Origin: Pseudomonadota bacterium
GTDB taxonomy: Bacteria > Pseudomonadota > Gammaproteobacteria > Burkholderiales > Burkholderiaceae_F
Reading direction: 5' to 3'
Length of the DNA stretch: 64,000 bases
Assembly (NCBI GenBank): GCA_029778535.1
Contig: JAKOQB010000039.1
Coordinates: forward strand, 105,298 to 169,297
Shown: piece after piece, positions 25,944 to 34,754 of the stretch
How positions within the stretch are numbered: the stretch's first letter is position 1
How the letters are laid out: each line of letters opens with the position of its first letter
Position numbers and translations under genes: made by a program
The notes under the pieces: generated by a model
The model's database searches: none
Seen by the model: only the letters and a program-made list of their open reading frames with translations
What the model was told of the DNA's origin: nothing

Positions 25944-27040
25944 GGCCGCGCCGTTGTGGTTGCGGCCGCGTCCGGTGCCGCGACCCGCGCCTGAAGCGCG
26001 AGCGAGTTGGGCGTCTCATCGCCAGCAAGCGAGATGTCGCGCAGCCACGGCACGCGCGCCAATGCCGCCAGCGCGCCTGCGCGGTCGTATCGATCGCTGT
26101 CGGCGCTCAGCACGATGCGGAGCCGATCGTCGCGGAATTCCCACTCGCGCAGCGAAAGCGGCTTGCCTTCGCCGGCAACGTCCGCCAACGCCAGCAGCAG
26201 TTCGGCCTGCGTGACCGGCGCACGCAGTGCCAGAAGCCGTGCGGCCGCGGTCGCATCGCGGTCGGCCTGTCGCCTCAGGTCGAGGACCGGACCCAGCCGC
26301 GCTTCGATCTCGCTGCGCGTCTGCGCCGCCGCGCGCAGCGCCAGTTCGAGTCGGACCTGCGCGACACCGAGCCAGACCGCATAGGCGCCGAGCAATGCCG
26401 CCGCGACGCGCACAGCGATCATCGTTCCCTCGGTTGCCGCGGTCGTGACGCCGCGCTGAATGGACAAGCCTTCGGACGGCCGCGGTTTCCATTCAGCCGA
26501 GCGCACGACCGGCGGGTCCGATGGCTCGATGCCGGCATCGAGTGCGAATGCGGCCCACCCGGCCGCGTCCGGAGCCTGCGGCCACCACATCGACGCCTGC
26601 AGTTCGCCAGCGCGCCACACCTGGCCCTCGACGCCGTCGAGGCTGCGGATCAGCAACGCTTCACCGGCCGCGGTCGTCGCTCGCATCTCGCTCTCCGGCA
26701 CCGCGATCACGGAATCGGGCCGCGCACCGATGGCGGCCACGCGCGCGGCGATCGCGTCCTCATCCCAATACCAGATGTTCGCAGTGTCGGCGGCGACCCG
26801 GAACGCAAACCCGGTGTTCGGCCACGGGCTGAGTTGCAGCAACTGCAGGCGAATCGCCGCCGCGCGCCGTTGCGCGGGAACGTTTTGCAGCGGCACGCGC
26901 GCGAAGTGCACCAGCGCGCGCGACAGCACCAGCCATGGCTTCAGCAGGCCGCGCGGAGCGCGCTCAACTCCCGCCGCCCGGCAGAACGAAAGCGGGCGAC
27001 GGACGAGCTTCTCCAGTGAGGATCGGGGGAAGCGGAACAT
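25940..27040 (-). CDS. gspL: Type II secretion platform protein GspL (short, divergent)
   Basis: A 366-residue protein placed as GspL by its position between gspK and gspM, by one membrane helix (MIAVRVAAALLGAYAVWLG, near residue 220) and by a periplasmic coiled-coil plus ferredoxin-like domain. The cytoplasmic actin-like part, which binds GspE in other systems, is short and strongly diverged. The start MFRFPRSS is the best available but overlaps gspK by 77 bp; no good later start exists before residue 130, so the true N-terminus is uncertain. Confidence 0.7.
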   Translation of the reverse strand: MFRFPRSSLEKLVRRPLSFCRAAGVERAPRGLLKPWLVLSRALVHFARVPLQNVPAQRRAAAIRLQLLQLSPWPNTGFAFRVAADTANIWYWDEDAIAARVAAIGARPDSVIAVPESEMRATTAAGEALLIRSLDGVEGQVWRAGELQASMWWPQAPDAAGWAAFALDAGIEPSDPPVVRSAEWKPRPSEGLSIQRGVTTAATEGTMIAVRVAAALLGAYAVWLGVAQVRLELALRAAAQTRSEIEARLGPVLDLRRQADRDATAAARLLALRAPVTQAELLLALADVAGEGKPLSLREWEFRDDRLRIVLSADSDRYDRAGALAALARVPWLRDISLAGDETPNSLALQARVAAPDAAATTTARP

Positions 27041-27959
27041 CGCCGCGGGTGCGCGGGCTGCTGATCCGGTAGACGTACTCGATGCGCCAGGGGCCATAGT
27101 CGCTGTTCGGCGTGTGGGTGACCGCGTATCGCAACGCCCAGCCGGGCCGCTCCGCCCACTGCGTTACGACGAGCGTGTCGGACGGTACGGTCGTGACGGG
27201 CGAATATAAACCACCAGCCCCCGCGGCAGTCGTCAGCTGCATCACCAAGGGCGCGATGTTCAGCCCGGCATCGCGCTGGCGCACGAGTTGTTCCGCCGTC
27301 GACGCATCGATGCCGGGCAGTGCACGCAAGACCGTTGCCGATGCGGTGTTCGGATTGATCTGCGAGACGCCGTGCAGGCCGATCGCGTCGTCGGCGCCGT
27401 CCTTCCACAGCGCGGTCGCGTCCCGCCACGCGGGCAGAAACTGCACCTCGGTCGGCGATTCGAACGGGCCGTTGCGCGGTGGCGCGAGGCCGAGCCGCAC
27501 GTAGTCGTCGCGCTCGGCGCCGTTCAGTCGGCGCAGGTCGTCGTCGTCGCGGAAATCAAGCAGCACGTCGGTGAGCGCCGATACCTGCTGCGCGGGCAGC
27601 CCGAAGCCAGCGACGAAGCGCTGCACGGTCGCCGCATCGGCCGCATTCAGGTTCAGCAGGCCGCGCGCATCCATCAGGCTCAGCCACATCCGATCCCCGA
27701 CGCGATACGCGCGCCCGTCGAGCATCACCGCGCCCAGCGCATTGCGCACGCGCGGCTCGGTGGCGCTGCGGAACAGCACCTCGGCGCGCTGCGATTGCGC
27801 CGCAACCAGGAACTCCGTCGCGTCGCGGTCCGCGCGCGCCACGTCGAGCGCTACCCGCACGCGCTCGGCGATGAACGTCGCGGCGACCGCGACCGCGGCC
27901 AGCACGACGATCGTCAGTGCGAGCACGAAGCCGCGCTGGCGGCCGGCGCTCGGCGTCAT
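26964..27959 (-). CDS. gspK: Type II secretion minor pseudopilin GspK
   Basis: The tip pseudopilin. The 331-residue product has a short basic leader, the prepilin peptidase site before GFVLALTIVVLAAVAVAATF (RQRGFVL, residues 7-13) and the large globular insert typical of GspK. DARGLLNLNAAD and SQINPNTASATVLRALPG mark the helix-hairpin-helix-like segments. It lacks the usual glutamate at +5, as is normal for GspK. The start overlaps gspJ by 4 bp. Confidence 0.9.
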   Translation of the reverse strand: MTPSAGRQRGFVLALTIVVLAAVAVAATFIAERVRVALDVARADRDATEFLVAAQSQRAEVLFRSATEPRVRNALGAVMLDGRAYRVGDRMWLSLMDARGLLNLNAADAATVQRFVAGFGLPAQQVSALTDVLLDFRDDDDLRRLNGAERDDYVRLGLAPPRNGPFESPTEVQFLPAWRDATALWKDGADDAIGLHGVSQINPNTASATVLRALPGIDASTAEQLVRQRDAGLNIAPLVMQLTTAAGAGGLYSPVTTVPSDTLVVTQWAERPGWALRYAVTHTPNSDYGPWRIEYVYRISSPRTRGDVPLPPILTGEARPSPAFVLPGGGS

Positions 27960-28579
27960 GGCGAACCGCCCGGCCCCGTGGTGGGCGTGCTCCTGAACAG
28001 GGCCGCCGCGCGCGGCAAGATGCGCATCGGACCGCCACTGGCCGCGTAAAGATCGCGGAGTCCCGCATCGTCCTCGATCGCGAGGCGCACGACGGTCGGA
28101 ATCTCGGGCGGCTGGTCGCCACGCGGCGGCCACTCGTCATACGCTGTGCCATTGGCATCGAGGTAGTGGAAGCGCGCGCGCCGCCCGGCCACGCGCAGCA
28201 GTTCGATCGGCTTGCTGCCGGCCCGATAGCGCAGCACGATTTCGCGCGTCGCGTCCAGAGGAACGATCTCCAGCGAGAATCCGGTCGCCCGACCCGGCGC
28301 ATCGGCGCCGACCGGATTGATCGACACGCCGCTCAGGCGGCGCGGCTCGCCGCGAAAGGAGTCACGGCGAAGCAGCCCTTGCGGCTGCAGGCCGCCGATC
28401 AGCTCGCGCCACCAGGTCAGGCCGAGATCGAACCGTTCGCGCTCGCCGCGCAGGGCATCGATGCGCCCCTGGATCTGCGAGATCTGGACCAGCGCGCTCA
28501 TCAGCAGCGACACCGCCATCACGATCAGCACCAGCGCGACGAGCGTCTCGAGCAGCGTGAAGCCGCGTTGCGGACGCAA
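27956..28579 (-). CDS. gspJ: Type II secretion minor pseudopilin GspJ
   Basis: A 207-residue minor pseudopilin with the methylation/cleavage motif RGFTLLETLVALVLIVMA at residues 5-22 and a C-terminal beta region. The start proposed is TTG at 28579, which gives the normal six-residue leader and has a GAGGGAG ribosome-binding site supplied by the adjoining palindrome. A GTG at 28603 and an ATG at 28765 are in the same open frame, but they would add REP-derived residues in front of the leader. Gene position between gspI and gspK fits the minor-pseudopilin set. Confidence 0.8.
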   Translation of the reverse strand: MRPQRGFTLLETLVALVLIVMAVSLLMSALVQISQIQGRIDALRGERERFDLGLTWWRELIGGLQPQGLLRRDSFRGEPRRLSGVSINPVGADAPGRATGFSLEIVPLDATREIVLRYRAGSKPIELLRVAGRRARFHYLDANGTAYDEWPPRGDQPPEIPTVVRLAIEDDAGLRDLYAASGGPMRILPRAAALFRSTPTTGPGGSP

Positions 28580-28592
28580 AGCGCCCGAAGCT

Positions 28593-28715
28593 CCCTCTCC
28601 CACATCAGTGGGAGAGGGTTGGGGTGAGGGTCGTTTTCTTCGCGACAAGAAACCAGCGGACCCGACGCACCGCCTGCCCTCATCCCCCGCCTTCTCCCGC
28701 TGATGCGGGAGAAGG
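28593..28715. repeat. Inverted pair of family A REP-like palindromes inside the gsp operon
   Basis: Two units face each other. 28593-28630 has arms CCCTCTCCC/GGGAGAGGG with the TTGGGGTGAGGG tail; 28677-28715 has 10-bp arms CTTCTCCCGC/GCGGGAGAAG around TGAT. Together they fill the 189-bp gap between gspI and gspJ, in an operon whose other joints mostly overlap by 4-77 bp. They leave an open frame through the pair that continues into gspJ. Confidence 0.85.
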
Positions 28716-28768
28716 AGCTTCGCGCCGCCTCGCGCGTACCCACGAGTTCGTCGGATGAGCCGCATCTG

Positions 28769-29203
28769 TCAGAACGGCAACCGTGCTTCGCGCACCTTGC
28801 GCCAGCCCGCCTGCCGAAGACTCAGTTCGAACCACGTCTGCTGATTCGCCGCGCGACGCGCGACAACCGTGGTGTCGTACAGCCCGACCTGATAAAGACC
28901 GATGCCGCCCGGATAGCCGATCTGGTCCTGCGGCTCGCGCACCGGGCGCGCGCGCCACTCGATGCGCAGGTCGCCCAGGTCGGCGCGGCCCTCGGGGCGC
29001 TGCATCGGATTGACCACCTGCATGTAGGCGAGCACGTTCAGGCGCGCTTCATCCTCGGCGGCGGCCTCCTCGGCGCGGGCGAGCGAAGACAGGCTGGCAG
29101 CGATCCACGCGAACAACGCGGCGCCGAGCGTGGCGATCAGCGCCAACGCGACGATCGCCTCGATCAGCGAGAAGCCGCGGCTGCGGCCGCGATCAACCCG
29201 CAT
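28769..29203 (-). CDS. gspI: Type II secretion minor pseudopilin GspI
   Basis: A 144-residue pseudopilin: leader MRVDRGRSR, then the peptidase site and helix GFSLIEAIVALALIATLG, with glutamate at +5 of the mature protein. The rest is a compact globular domain typical of GspI. The start overlaps gspH by 11 bp; a longer open frame upstream has no similarity and overlaps gspH. Its stop is followed by 189 bp of palindromes before gspJ. Confidence 0.87.
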   Translation of the reverse strand: MRVDRGRSRGFSLIEAIVALALIATLGAALFAWIAASLSSLARAEEAAAEDEARLNVLAYMQVVNPMQRPEGRADLGDLRIEWRARPVREPQDQIGYPGGIGLYQVGLYDTTVVARRAANQQTWFELSLRQAGWRKVREARLPF

Positions 29204-29633
29204 TGATTCGGCGCGGCAGGCAATGCGGCGCATCGAGCTGCCATGCGTAGACGTTGCCCAGCGCGCTGCGCGCGCGCACCTCGCCGCCGGCACACGCGCC
29301 GAGCAGGCTGAACGCGATCGGCGCAACGATATCGACCTGCCAGCCCGCGGGAATGTCGATCGGCTGCGCGCGCTCGCCGAGCGGCTTCTGCAATGCCGCC
29401 TCGTCGAGCGTGAATGCGCGTCCCTGCGCCTGCACGCGCAGCGCCAGCGCACTCAGCTCGACTTCGAGCAACAGCCGCTCGGTCGATTCGCGACGTGATT
29501 CCCACTGGCGAATCAGCGCCGGTCCCGCCAGAGCGGCGAGCATCGAGGTGATGGCGAGCACGACCAGCAGTTCCAGCAGCGTGAAACCGCGCCTGCTACT
29601 GCCCCGCCGCGGGAAGCGTTCCGATGTCGGCAT
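29193..29633 (-). CDS. gspH: Type II secretion minor pseudopilin GspH
   Basis: A 146-residue pseudopilin with a 15-residue basic leader (MPTSERFPRRGSSRR) before GFTLLELLVVLAITSMLAAL, the standard cleavage site and glutamate +5. The globular part is short and ends near LPRRINAG. It overlaps the gspG end by 38 bp, an unusually long overlap, because the ATG is the only start upstream of the cleavage motif. It couples to gspI through an 11-bp overlap. Confidence 0.85.
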   Translation of the reverse strand: MPTSERFPRRGSSRRGFTLLELLVVLAITSMLAALAGPALIRQWESRRESTERLLLEVELSALALRVQAQGRAFTLDEAALQKPLGERAQPIDIPAGWQVDIVAPIAFSLLGACAGGEVRARSALGNVYAWQLDAPHCLPRRINAG

Positions 29634-30036
29634 CGATGCCTTCGCCGCCCGGCTTGCCGTCTGCGCCGAGCGACCAAAGGTAGTAGCTGCGCCCGTCGGC
29701 GGCGGGGAATCGGTACTGGTACGGATTGCCCCACGGATCCAGCGGCACATCGCCGTCGAGATACGGTCCCTTCCACTTTGCGCGCAGCGCCGGGTCGTCG
29801 GGCGCCGTGTTCAGCAGCTTCAGCCCCTGCTCGGTGGTCGGAAACACACCGATGTCGAGCCGCATTGTCTCGAGCGCGCCCTTGAGCAGCTTGATCTGCG
29901 CCTGCGCCGCCTGCACTTTGGACGTGTCGACCTTGGTGAAGAGACGCGGTCCGACCAGGCCCGCGATCAGGCCGATGATGACCAGGACCACCAGCATTTC
30001 CAGCAACGTGAAGCCGCGCGAACGTCGGCGACGCAT
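29596..30036 (-). CDS. gspG: Type II secretion major pseudopilin GspG
   Basis: The main shaft subunit of the pseudopilus. The 146-residue product has leader MRRRRSR, the cleavage motif GFTLLEMLVVLVIIGLIAGL, and the GspG-specific C-terminal half: FPTTEQGLKLL, LDPWGNPYQYRFP and the calcium-site region SLGADGKPGGEG. It lies 10 bp downstream of gspF. It needs a prepilin peptidase that is not encoded in this window. Confidence 0.95.
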   Translation of the reverse strand: MRRRRSRGFTLLEMLVVLVIIGLIAGLVGPRLFTKVDTSKVQAAQAQIKLLKGALETMRLDIGVFPTTEQGLKLLNTAPDDPALRAKWKGPYLDGDVPLDPWGNPYQYRFPAADGRSYYLWSLGADGKPGGEGIDADIGTLPAAGQ

Positions 30037-30046
30037 TCAGGACTCC

Positions 30047-31255
30047 CTACACTGCGAGATTCGACAGGCTCGCGATCGCCAGCATCACGCCGAACATCAC
30101 GAAACCGATCGCGGCGCCGATGGCAAGAATGGCGATCGGCTCCAGCAACGCGAGCAGGCGCTTCATGCGATTGCGGTTGATGTCGCCCCAGTAGCGCGCG
30201 ATCGCGGCGAGCATAGCAGCGAGTTCGCCCGCTCTTTCGCCCACGCGCACGAGGCTGATCGAGGTCGCGTCGAGCACGCGGTGGGTCTCCAGTGACTCCG
30301 CCAGCCGCACGCCGGCCTTCACGTCGCGGCCCGCGAGATCGAGCCGATGCTGCAGCCCCGCCAGCGGCACTGACGCGCGCGCCTGCGCCAGTGCCTCGAT
30401 GATCGGCACGCGGTTGGCCACCAGTGCGGACAGCACCGAACTCCAGGTGGCCACGGTCGACGATTCGATCCACGGTCCCACCACGGGCCAGCGCGCAAAG
30501 AAATTCAGCAGCCGCACGCGCGCCGCGCGTGTGCGCAGCGCCGCGACCGCGAACGCGATCAGCACGACGGCGGTGCCGGCGAGCAGCGGCCAGTACTGGC
30601 GCGAGAACAGACCCAGCCGCAGCACGATCACCGAGATCGCGGGCAGGTCGGCGCGCGGGTTCGTCAGCAGCGACGCGAAGCGCGGCACCACGACCGCGAA
30701 CACGATCGCTACCGCGGCCAGCCCCGCGGTGACGAGGATCGTCGGGTACACGAGCGCGTTGCGCGCGTCCTGTCGCACCTGCTCGTCGTACTCCATCTGT
30801 GCCGCCGCGTCGGCGAGCGACTGCGCCAGCTTGCCCGTCAGTTCGCCCGCACGCGCGAGCACGGTGACGTAATCGGGCAGATCGAGCGCGACCGATTCGA
30901 GCGCAGGTGCGAACGCCTCGCCGCTGCGCAGCTTCCGGCCGAGCCGGTCAAACGCCGGGCCGACGCGATCGGCGCGATGCGCAGTGGCGACGTTCTCGAC
31001 CGCCTCGGCCAGACCGACGCCGGCCGCGAGCATGGTCGCCAGTTCGCGCAGCACGAGCGCCAATTGCGCCTTGCTCGCGCGGCGCGGCGCGCGGACCGTC
31101 ACCGTGCGCATCGCCGTCGCGCGCGGCGCGGCGAGCTCGACCGGGATCAGCTGGCGCCGGCGCAGTTCATCGACGGCGTCGGCCTCGTTGGCGACCTCCA
31201 GCTCGCCCTCGACCGTGCGGCCGCCGGCATCGATGGCGCGGTAACGCAGTTCCAT
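30047..31255 (-). CDS. gspF: Type II secretion platform protein GspF
   Basis: Polytopic inner-membrane platform protein, 402 residues. It has two repeated cytoplasmic helical domains (RELATMLAAGVGLAEAVENV in the first, SSVLSALVANRVPIIEALAQ in the second) and three membrane segments, the pattern of GspF/PilC. The start MELRYRAID is the family start; the open frame upstream runs across gspE and is not real. It begins 8 bp after the gspE stop. Confidence 0.94.
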   Translation of the reverse strand: MELRYRAIDAGGRTVEGELEVANEADAVDELRRRQLIPVELAAPRATAMRTVTVRAPRRASKAQLALVLRELATMLAAGVGLAEAVENVATAHRADRVGPAFDRLGRKLRSGEAFAPALESVALDLPDYVTVLARAGELTGKLAQSLADAAAQMEYDEQVRQDARNALVYPTILVTAGLAAVAIVFAVVVPRFASLLTNPRADLPAISVIVLRLGLFSRQYWPLLAGTAVVLIAFAVAALRTRAARVRLLNFFARWPVVGPWIESSTVATWSSVLSALVANRVPIIEALAQARASVPLAGLQHRLDLAGRDVKAGVRLAESLETHRVLDATSISLVRVGERAGELAAMLAAIARYWGDINRNRMKRLLALLEPIAILAIGAAIGFVMFGVMLAIASLSNLAV

Positions 31256-31263
31256 GCGGCGAA

Positions 31264-32979
31264 TCAGCCGTCGATTGCGGCGCCGGTGACGCGCAGCACT
31301 TCTTCGACGCTGGTCAAACCACGCCATGCCTTCAGCAGACCGTCGCCTCGCAGGCTCCGATAGAGCGCGCGCTCGGTGGTGCCAAGCGATTCGATGCCGA
31401 CGCGGCCGGAGGCGATCGCGCCGCGCAGGCTGGGCGTGACCGGGACGAACTCGTAGATGCCGCTCCGTCCGACGTAGCCCGTGTGTGCGCAGGCCTTGCA
31501 ACCGGCGGCACGACGCAGCCGCGGCGCGCCGGTGGCCGCGAGCAGCGCGCCTTGCAGAGAAGTTTCGATCAGCGCCCGATGATCGGCGTCGTCGTCCCGC
31601 TGCGCGCACTGATCGCACAGCCGCCGCACCAGCCGCTGCGCGACGATGCCGCGCAGCGACGATGCGACCAGGTACGCCTCGACGCCCATGTCGGTCAGCC
31701 GCGTCACGGCGGAGAAAGCGTCGTTGGTGTGCAGTGTCGAAAACACCATATGTCCGGTCAGCGACGCCTGCACCGCGATCTGCGCCGTTTCGAGGTCGCG
31801 GATTTCGCCCACCATCACGATGTCCGGGTCGTGGCGCAGGATCGCTCGCAGCGAACTGGCGAACGTGTAGCCGATGTCGCTCTGCACCTGGATCTGCGTG
31901 ATGCCCGGCACGCGGAATTCGACCGGGTCTTCGACGGTGATGATCTTGTTGCTGCGGTCGTTGGCCAGCGTCAACGCCGTGTACAGCGTGGTGCTCTTGC
32001 CCGATCCGGTCGGCCCGGTCACGAGCACGATGCCGTGCGGCTCGTGGATCCAGGCTTCGAACAGGGCGCGGTGATCGGCATCCATGCCGAGCGCATCGAG
32101 CGAGAACGTGTCGCTGCGTTCCTTGGGCAGCAGGCGCAATACGATCGATTCGCCCCACACGCTCGGGATCACCGACACGCGCACGTCGGACTCGACGCCG
32201 CCGGCGCGCATCGTCAGGCGGCCGTCCTGCGGCAGGCGTCGCTCGGCGATATCGAGACCGGCGATCAGCTTGATGCGCGAAACCACCGCGTCGAACCGAT
32301 CGCGCCCGTACGACTCCAGCGTGCGCAGCACGCCGTCAACGCGCACGCGGACCTCGAAGCCGTCGCGCATCGGTTCGACGTGGATGTCCGAGGCGCGCGC
32401 GTCAGTGGCGCGCGCGAAGATGCCGTTGACCAGTTCGATCACCGGCGCTTCCTCGGCCAGCTCCTTCAGGTGCGCCGGTGCGTCGATCTGCAGCGCATTG
32501 CCTCCGCGGTCGAGCGCTTCCAGGGCGCGCTCGACGTCGCGCGCGCGCGCCAGCCGCCATTCGAAGCGTTGGTCCGGTGCAAAGGCGGCGATCAGCGCCT
32601 CGCGCAGCGCCGAGCGCAGCGGGTCGCGCGCGGCGACCACGATGACATCGCCCGCGCGCCAGAACACCGCGCCCTGCGTGCGACACCAGCGCGGCGGCAG
32701 CCGTGCCTCCGCTTGCGCGGCACGGATGTCATCCACCCGTTGCGCCAGCATTTCGCCATCGATCACGTCCAGGCCCAGCGCCTCGGCCTGGATCGGAAGC
32801 AATGCATCTTCCGAGATCGCGCCACGTCGCACCAGCAACATGCCGAGTCGCTCGCCGGGCTGCGTGGCGATCTGCGACAGCGCTGCGCGCAATTCGGGCT
32901 CGGCCACCAGACCGCGCTCGAGCAGCAGCTCGGCCAGCGGGCGTGCCGCGGCCGGCTTCACCGGCGCGGCGGCCGTCAT
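31264..32979 (-). CDS. gspE: Type II secretion ATPase GspE
   Basis: Hexameric cytoplasmic ATPase that powers pseudopilus assembly. The 571-residue product has an N-terminal GspE domain, Walker A VTGPTGSGKSTTLY near residues 318-330, the Asp box, and Walker B/His-box motifs GEIRDLETAQ and LTGHMVFSTLHTN. A zinc-binding tetracysteine (CDQC near 454 and CKAC near 493) characterises type II GspE rather than pilus retraction ATPases. The ATG overlaps the stop of the upstream SoxY-like gene as ATGA. Confidence 0.95.
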   Translation of the reverse strand: MTAAAPVKPAAARPLAELLLERGLVAEPELRAALSQIATQPGERLGMLLVRRGAISEDALLPIQAEALGLDVIDGEMLAQRVDDIRAAQAEARLPPRWCRTQGAVFWRAGDVIVVAARDPLRSALREALIAAFAPDQRFEWRLARARDVERALEALDRGGNALQIDAPAHLKELAEEAPVIELVNGIFARATDARASDIHVEPMRDGFEVRVRVDGVLRTLESYGRDRFDAVVSRIKLIAGLDIAERRLPQDGRLTMRAGGVESDVRVSVIPSVWGESIVLRLLPKERSDTFSLDALGMDADHRALFEAWIHEPHGIVLVTGPTGSGKSTTLYTALTLANDRSNKIITVEDPVEFRVPGITQIQVQSDIGYTFASSLRAILRHDPDIVMVGEIRDLETAQIAVQASLTGHMVFSTLHTNDAFSAVTRLTDMGVEAYLVASSLRGIVAQRLVRRLCDQCAQRDDDADHRALIETSLQGALLAATGAPRLRRAAGCKACAHTGYVGRSGIYEFVPVTPSLRGAIASGRVGIESLGTTERALYRSLRGDGLLKAWRGLTSVEEVLRVTGAAIDG

Positions 32980-33434
32980 TTCCACGCCTCGGTCGCCAGC
33001 CGCACCGTGCGCGTCACCGAATACCAGCGGCCGTCCGCGCGCACCAGCAGCCGCACCGGGCTGGTCTTGTCGATCGGGACCTGGAACACGACGTCCGGAT
33101 TGGTCATCGGCCGCATCGCGATCGCGACCGCGACGGGGCGCACGCGCCGCTCCACCAGCAGCACCATCGCGTCGGTGTTCGGCAGCTCGCTGCGCATCCG
33201 CACCGGCACCGGCTGCTTGGTGTCGTGGATGTCGGGCACCTCGAGCAGCAGCCGGCCGCTCGCCGTGGCGCCGGTCGCGCCGAGCGCGGCTAGCGCTTCG
33301 TTGACGCCGGCGGCGCGATACACGTTCGGCGGCAGGGTTGGTGCGCTCGGTACTTGCGCCGCAGGCGGCTGTTGCGCGAGCGCCGGCAGCGCAGCGCATA
33401 GCAGCGATAACAGGACGATGGCAGCGTGTCTCAT
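32976..33434 (-). CDS. SoxY-like Ig-fold periplasmic protein heading the T2SS operon
   Basis: A 152-residue protein with signal peptide MRHAAIVLLSLLCAALPALA. Residues 75-147 follow the SoxY pattern closely: VPVRMRSELPNTDAMVLLVE, then TSPVRLLVRADGRWYSVTR. SoxY carries sulfur intermediates on a C-terminal GGCGG arm, but here the protein ends in TEAWK without cysteine, so it cannot act as that carrier. It overlaps gspE by 4 bp, so it is translated with the secretion operon. It may be a periplasmic accessory or chaperone-like factor of the secretion system; this is inference. Confidence 0.65.
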   Translation of the reverse strand: MRHAAIVLLSLLCAALPALAQQPPAAQVPSAPTLPPNVYRAAGVNEALAALGATGATASGRLLLEVPDIHDTKQPVPVRMRSELPNTDAMVLLVERRVRPVAVAIAMRPMTNPDVVFQVPIDKTSPVRLLVRADGRWYSVTRTVRLATEAWK

Positions 33435-33442
33435 CTTTACAT

Positions 33443-33478
33443 CCCTCTCCCTCCGGGAGAGGGACCGAGGGTGAGGGG
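33443..33478. repeat. REP-like palindrome, family A, before wecB
   Basis: Arms CCCTCTCCC (33443-33451) and GGGAGAGGG (33455-33463) with a three-base loop are followed by ACCGAGGGTGAGGGG. It lies 8 bp upstream of the SoxY-like start on the reverse strand, in the 213-bp gap to wecB, so promoters for both genes must lie around it. Confidence 0.8.
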
Positions 33479-33647
33479 AAAACTACAAATCGTTCTCGTC
33501 GTGGCCAACCCGTGCGGTTCCCTTCGTTCATGCACCCCGCCGCCTTCGCGTAGCATGACGGCCTTCCGCGCCGGCGAATTCCGACGCCGGCGAATATACC
33601 GACAATCGATGGGCGGCCAGGTTCACTGCGCCCGGGCCTAAAGACGG

Positions 33648-34754
33648 ATGAAGCAGCAGACCATCGTGTGCGTCGTCGGCACACGGCCCGAAGCTATCAA
33701 GATGGCGCCGGTCATCCGCGCGCTGCGGAACGAGACTTGGGCCAGGCCGTACGTCCTGCTCACCGCGCAGCACCGCGAGATGCTCGACCAGGTGATGCGC
33801 CTGTTCGACATTCGCGCCGACGATGACCTGGACATCATGAGACCCAATCAGCAGTTGCCGGCGCTGACCGCGCAGTTGATCACCGCGCTCGACTCTGCTC
33901 TCGGGCGCGCCGAGCCGCGTGCGGTGCTGGCCCAGGGCGACACGACGACGGTGTTCTGCGCCGCGCTTGCGTGCTTCTACCGGCGCGTTCCGTTCGGTCA
34001 CGTCGAGGCTGGGCTGCGTACCGGTGACCTGCATTACCCGTTCCCCGAGGAAGGCAACCGCGTATTGGCAAGCCGGCTGGCGCGCTGGCATTTCGCGCCG
34101 ACCGAGTCCGCGCGCGCCAATCTGCTGCGCGAAGGGATAGCGGACAACGAGATCTACGTGACCGGCAACACGGTGATCGACGCGCTACTTGATGTGGCGC
34201 CGCGCGCGCGCGGCATCGACCTCTCATTCGCGAAGGGCCGGCGGCTGATCCTGATGACCGCGCACCGGCGCGAGAACTTCGGCGCGCCGATGGAGGAAGC
34301 GTTCGGCGCGATCCGCGCGCTGATCGACCGCTTCGACGACACCGCGCTGTTGTACCCGGTGCACCCGAACCCCAACGTCAAGCAGCCGGCCGAGCGAATC
34401 CTCGGCGGTCATCCGCGCATAAGGCTCACGGCACCGCTGGAGTACGAACCGTTTGTCGCGGCGATGAAGGCGGCCTACCTCGTGATCACCGACTCGGGCG
34501 GCGTGCAGGAGGAAGCACCCGCGCTGGGCAAGCCCGTGCTTGTGCTGCGCAATGAAACCGAGCGGCCGGAGGCGGTCGACGCGGGCGTGGTGAAGCTGGT
34601 CGGGACGGACCGGGTGCGAATTCTCGACGAGGCGTCGCGCCTGCTGTCCGACCTGACCGCGTATCGCGCGATGGCGCGTGGGGTTTCGCCGTATGGCGAT
34701 GGAAAGGCCGCGGGACGAGTCGTCGCGACGATACGATCCGACGTTTCGAGCTGA
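33648..34754 (+). CDS. wecB: UDP-N-acetylglucosamine 2-epimerase (non-hydrolysing)
   Basis: Converts UDP-GlcNAc to UDP-ManNAc for surface polysaccharide. The 368-residue GT-B fold enzyme has VCVVGTRPEAIKMAPVI at the N-terminus, VLAQGDTTTVF, FGHVEAGLRTGDLHYPFPEE, LMTAHRRENFG, YPVHPNPNV and VITDSGGVQEEAPALGKPVL, the full set of family signatures with the catalytic acidic and histidine residues. It is the first gene of the forward part of the polysaccharide cluster. No ManNAc dehydrogenase follows, so the fate of UDP-ManNAc here is open. Confidence 0.95.
   Translation: MKQQTIVCVVGTRPEAIKMAPVIRALRNETWARPYVLLTAQHREMLDQVMRLFDIRADDDLDIMRPNQQLPALTAQLITALDSALGRAEPRAVLAQGDTTTVFCAALACFYRRVPFGHVEAGLRTGDLHYPFPEEGNRVLASRLARWHFAPTESARANLLREGIADNEIYVTGNTVIDALLDVAPRARGIDLSFAKGRRLILMTAHRRENFGAPMEEAFGAIRALIDRFDDTALLYPVHPNPNVKQPAERILGGHPRIRLTAPLEYEPFVAAMKAAYLVITDSGGVQEEAPALGKPVLVLRNETERPEAVDAGVVKLVGTDRVRILDEASRLLSDLTAYRAMARGVSPYGDGKAAGRVVATIRSDVSS

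Noticed and set aside
30907..33474. Long forward frame (about 855 codons) opposite gspF, gspE and the SoxY-like gene.
   Set aside because: Shadow of the conserved secretion genes; product is His/Arg/Asp-rich without domains.
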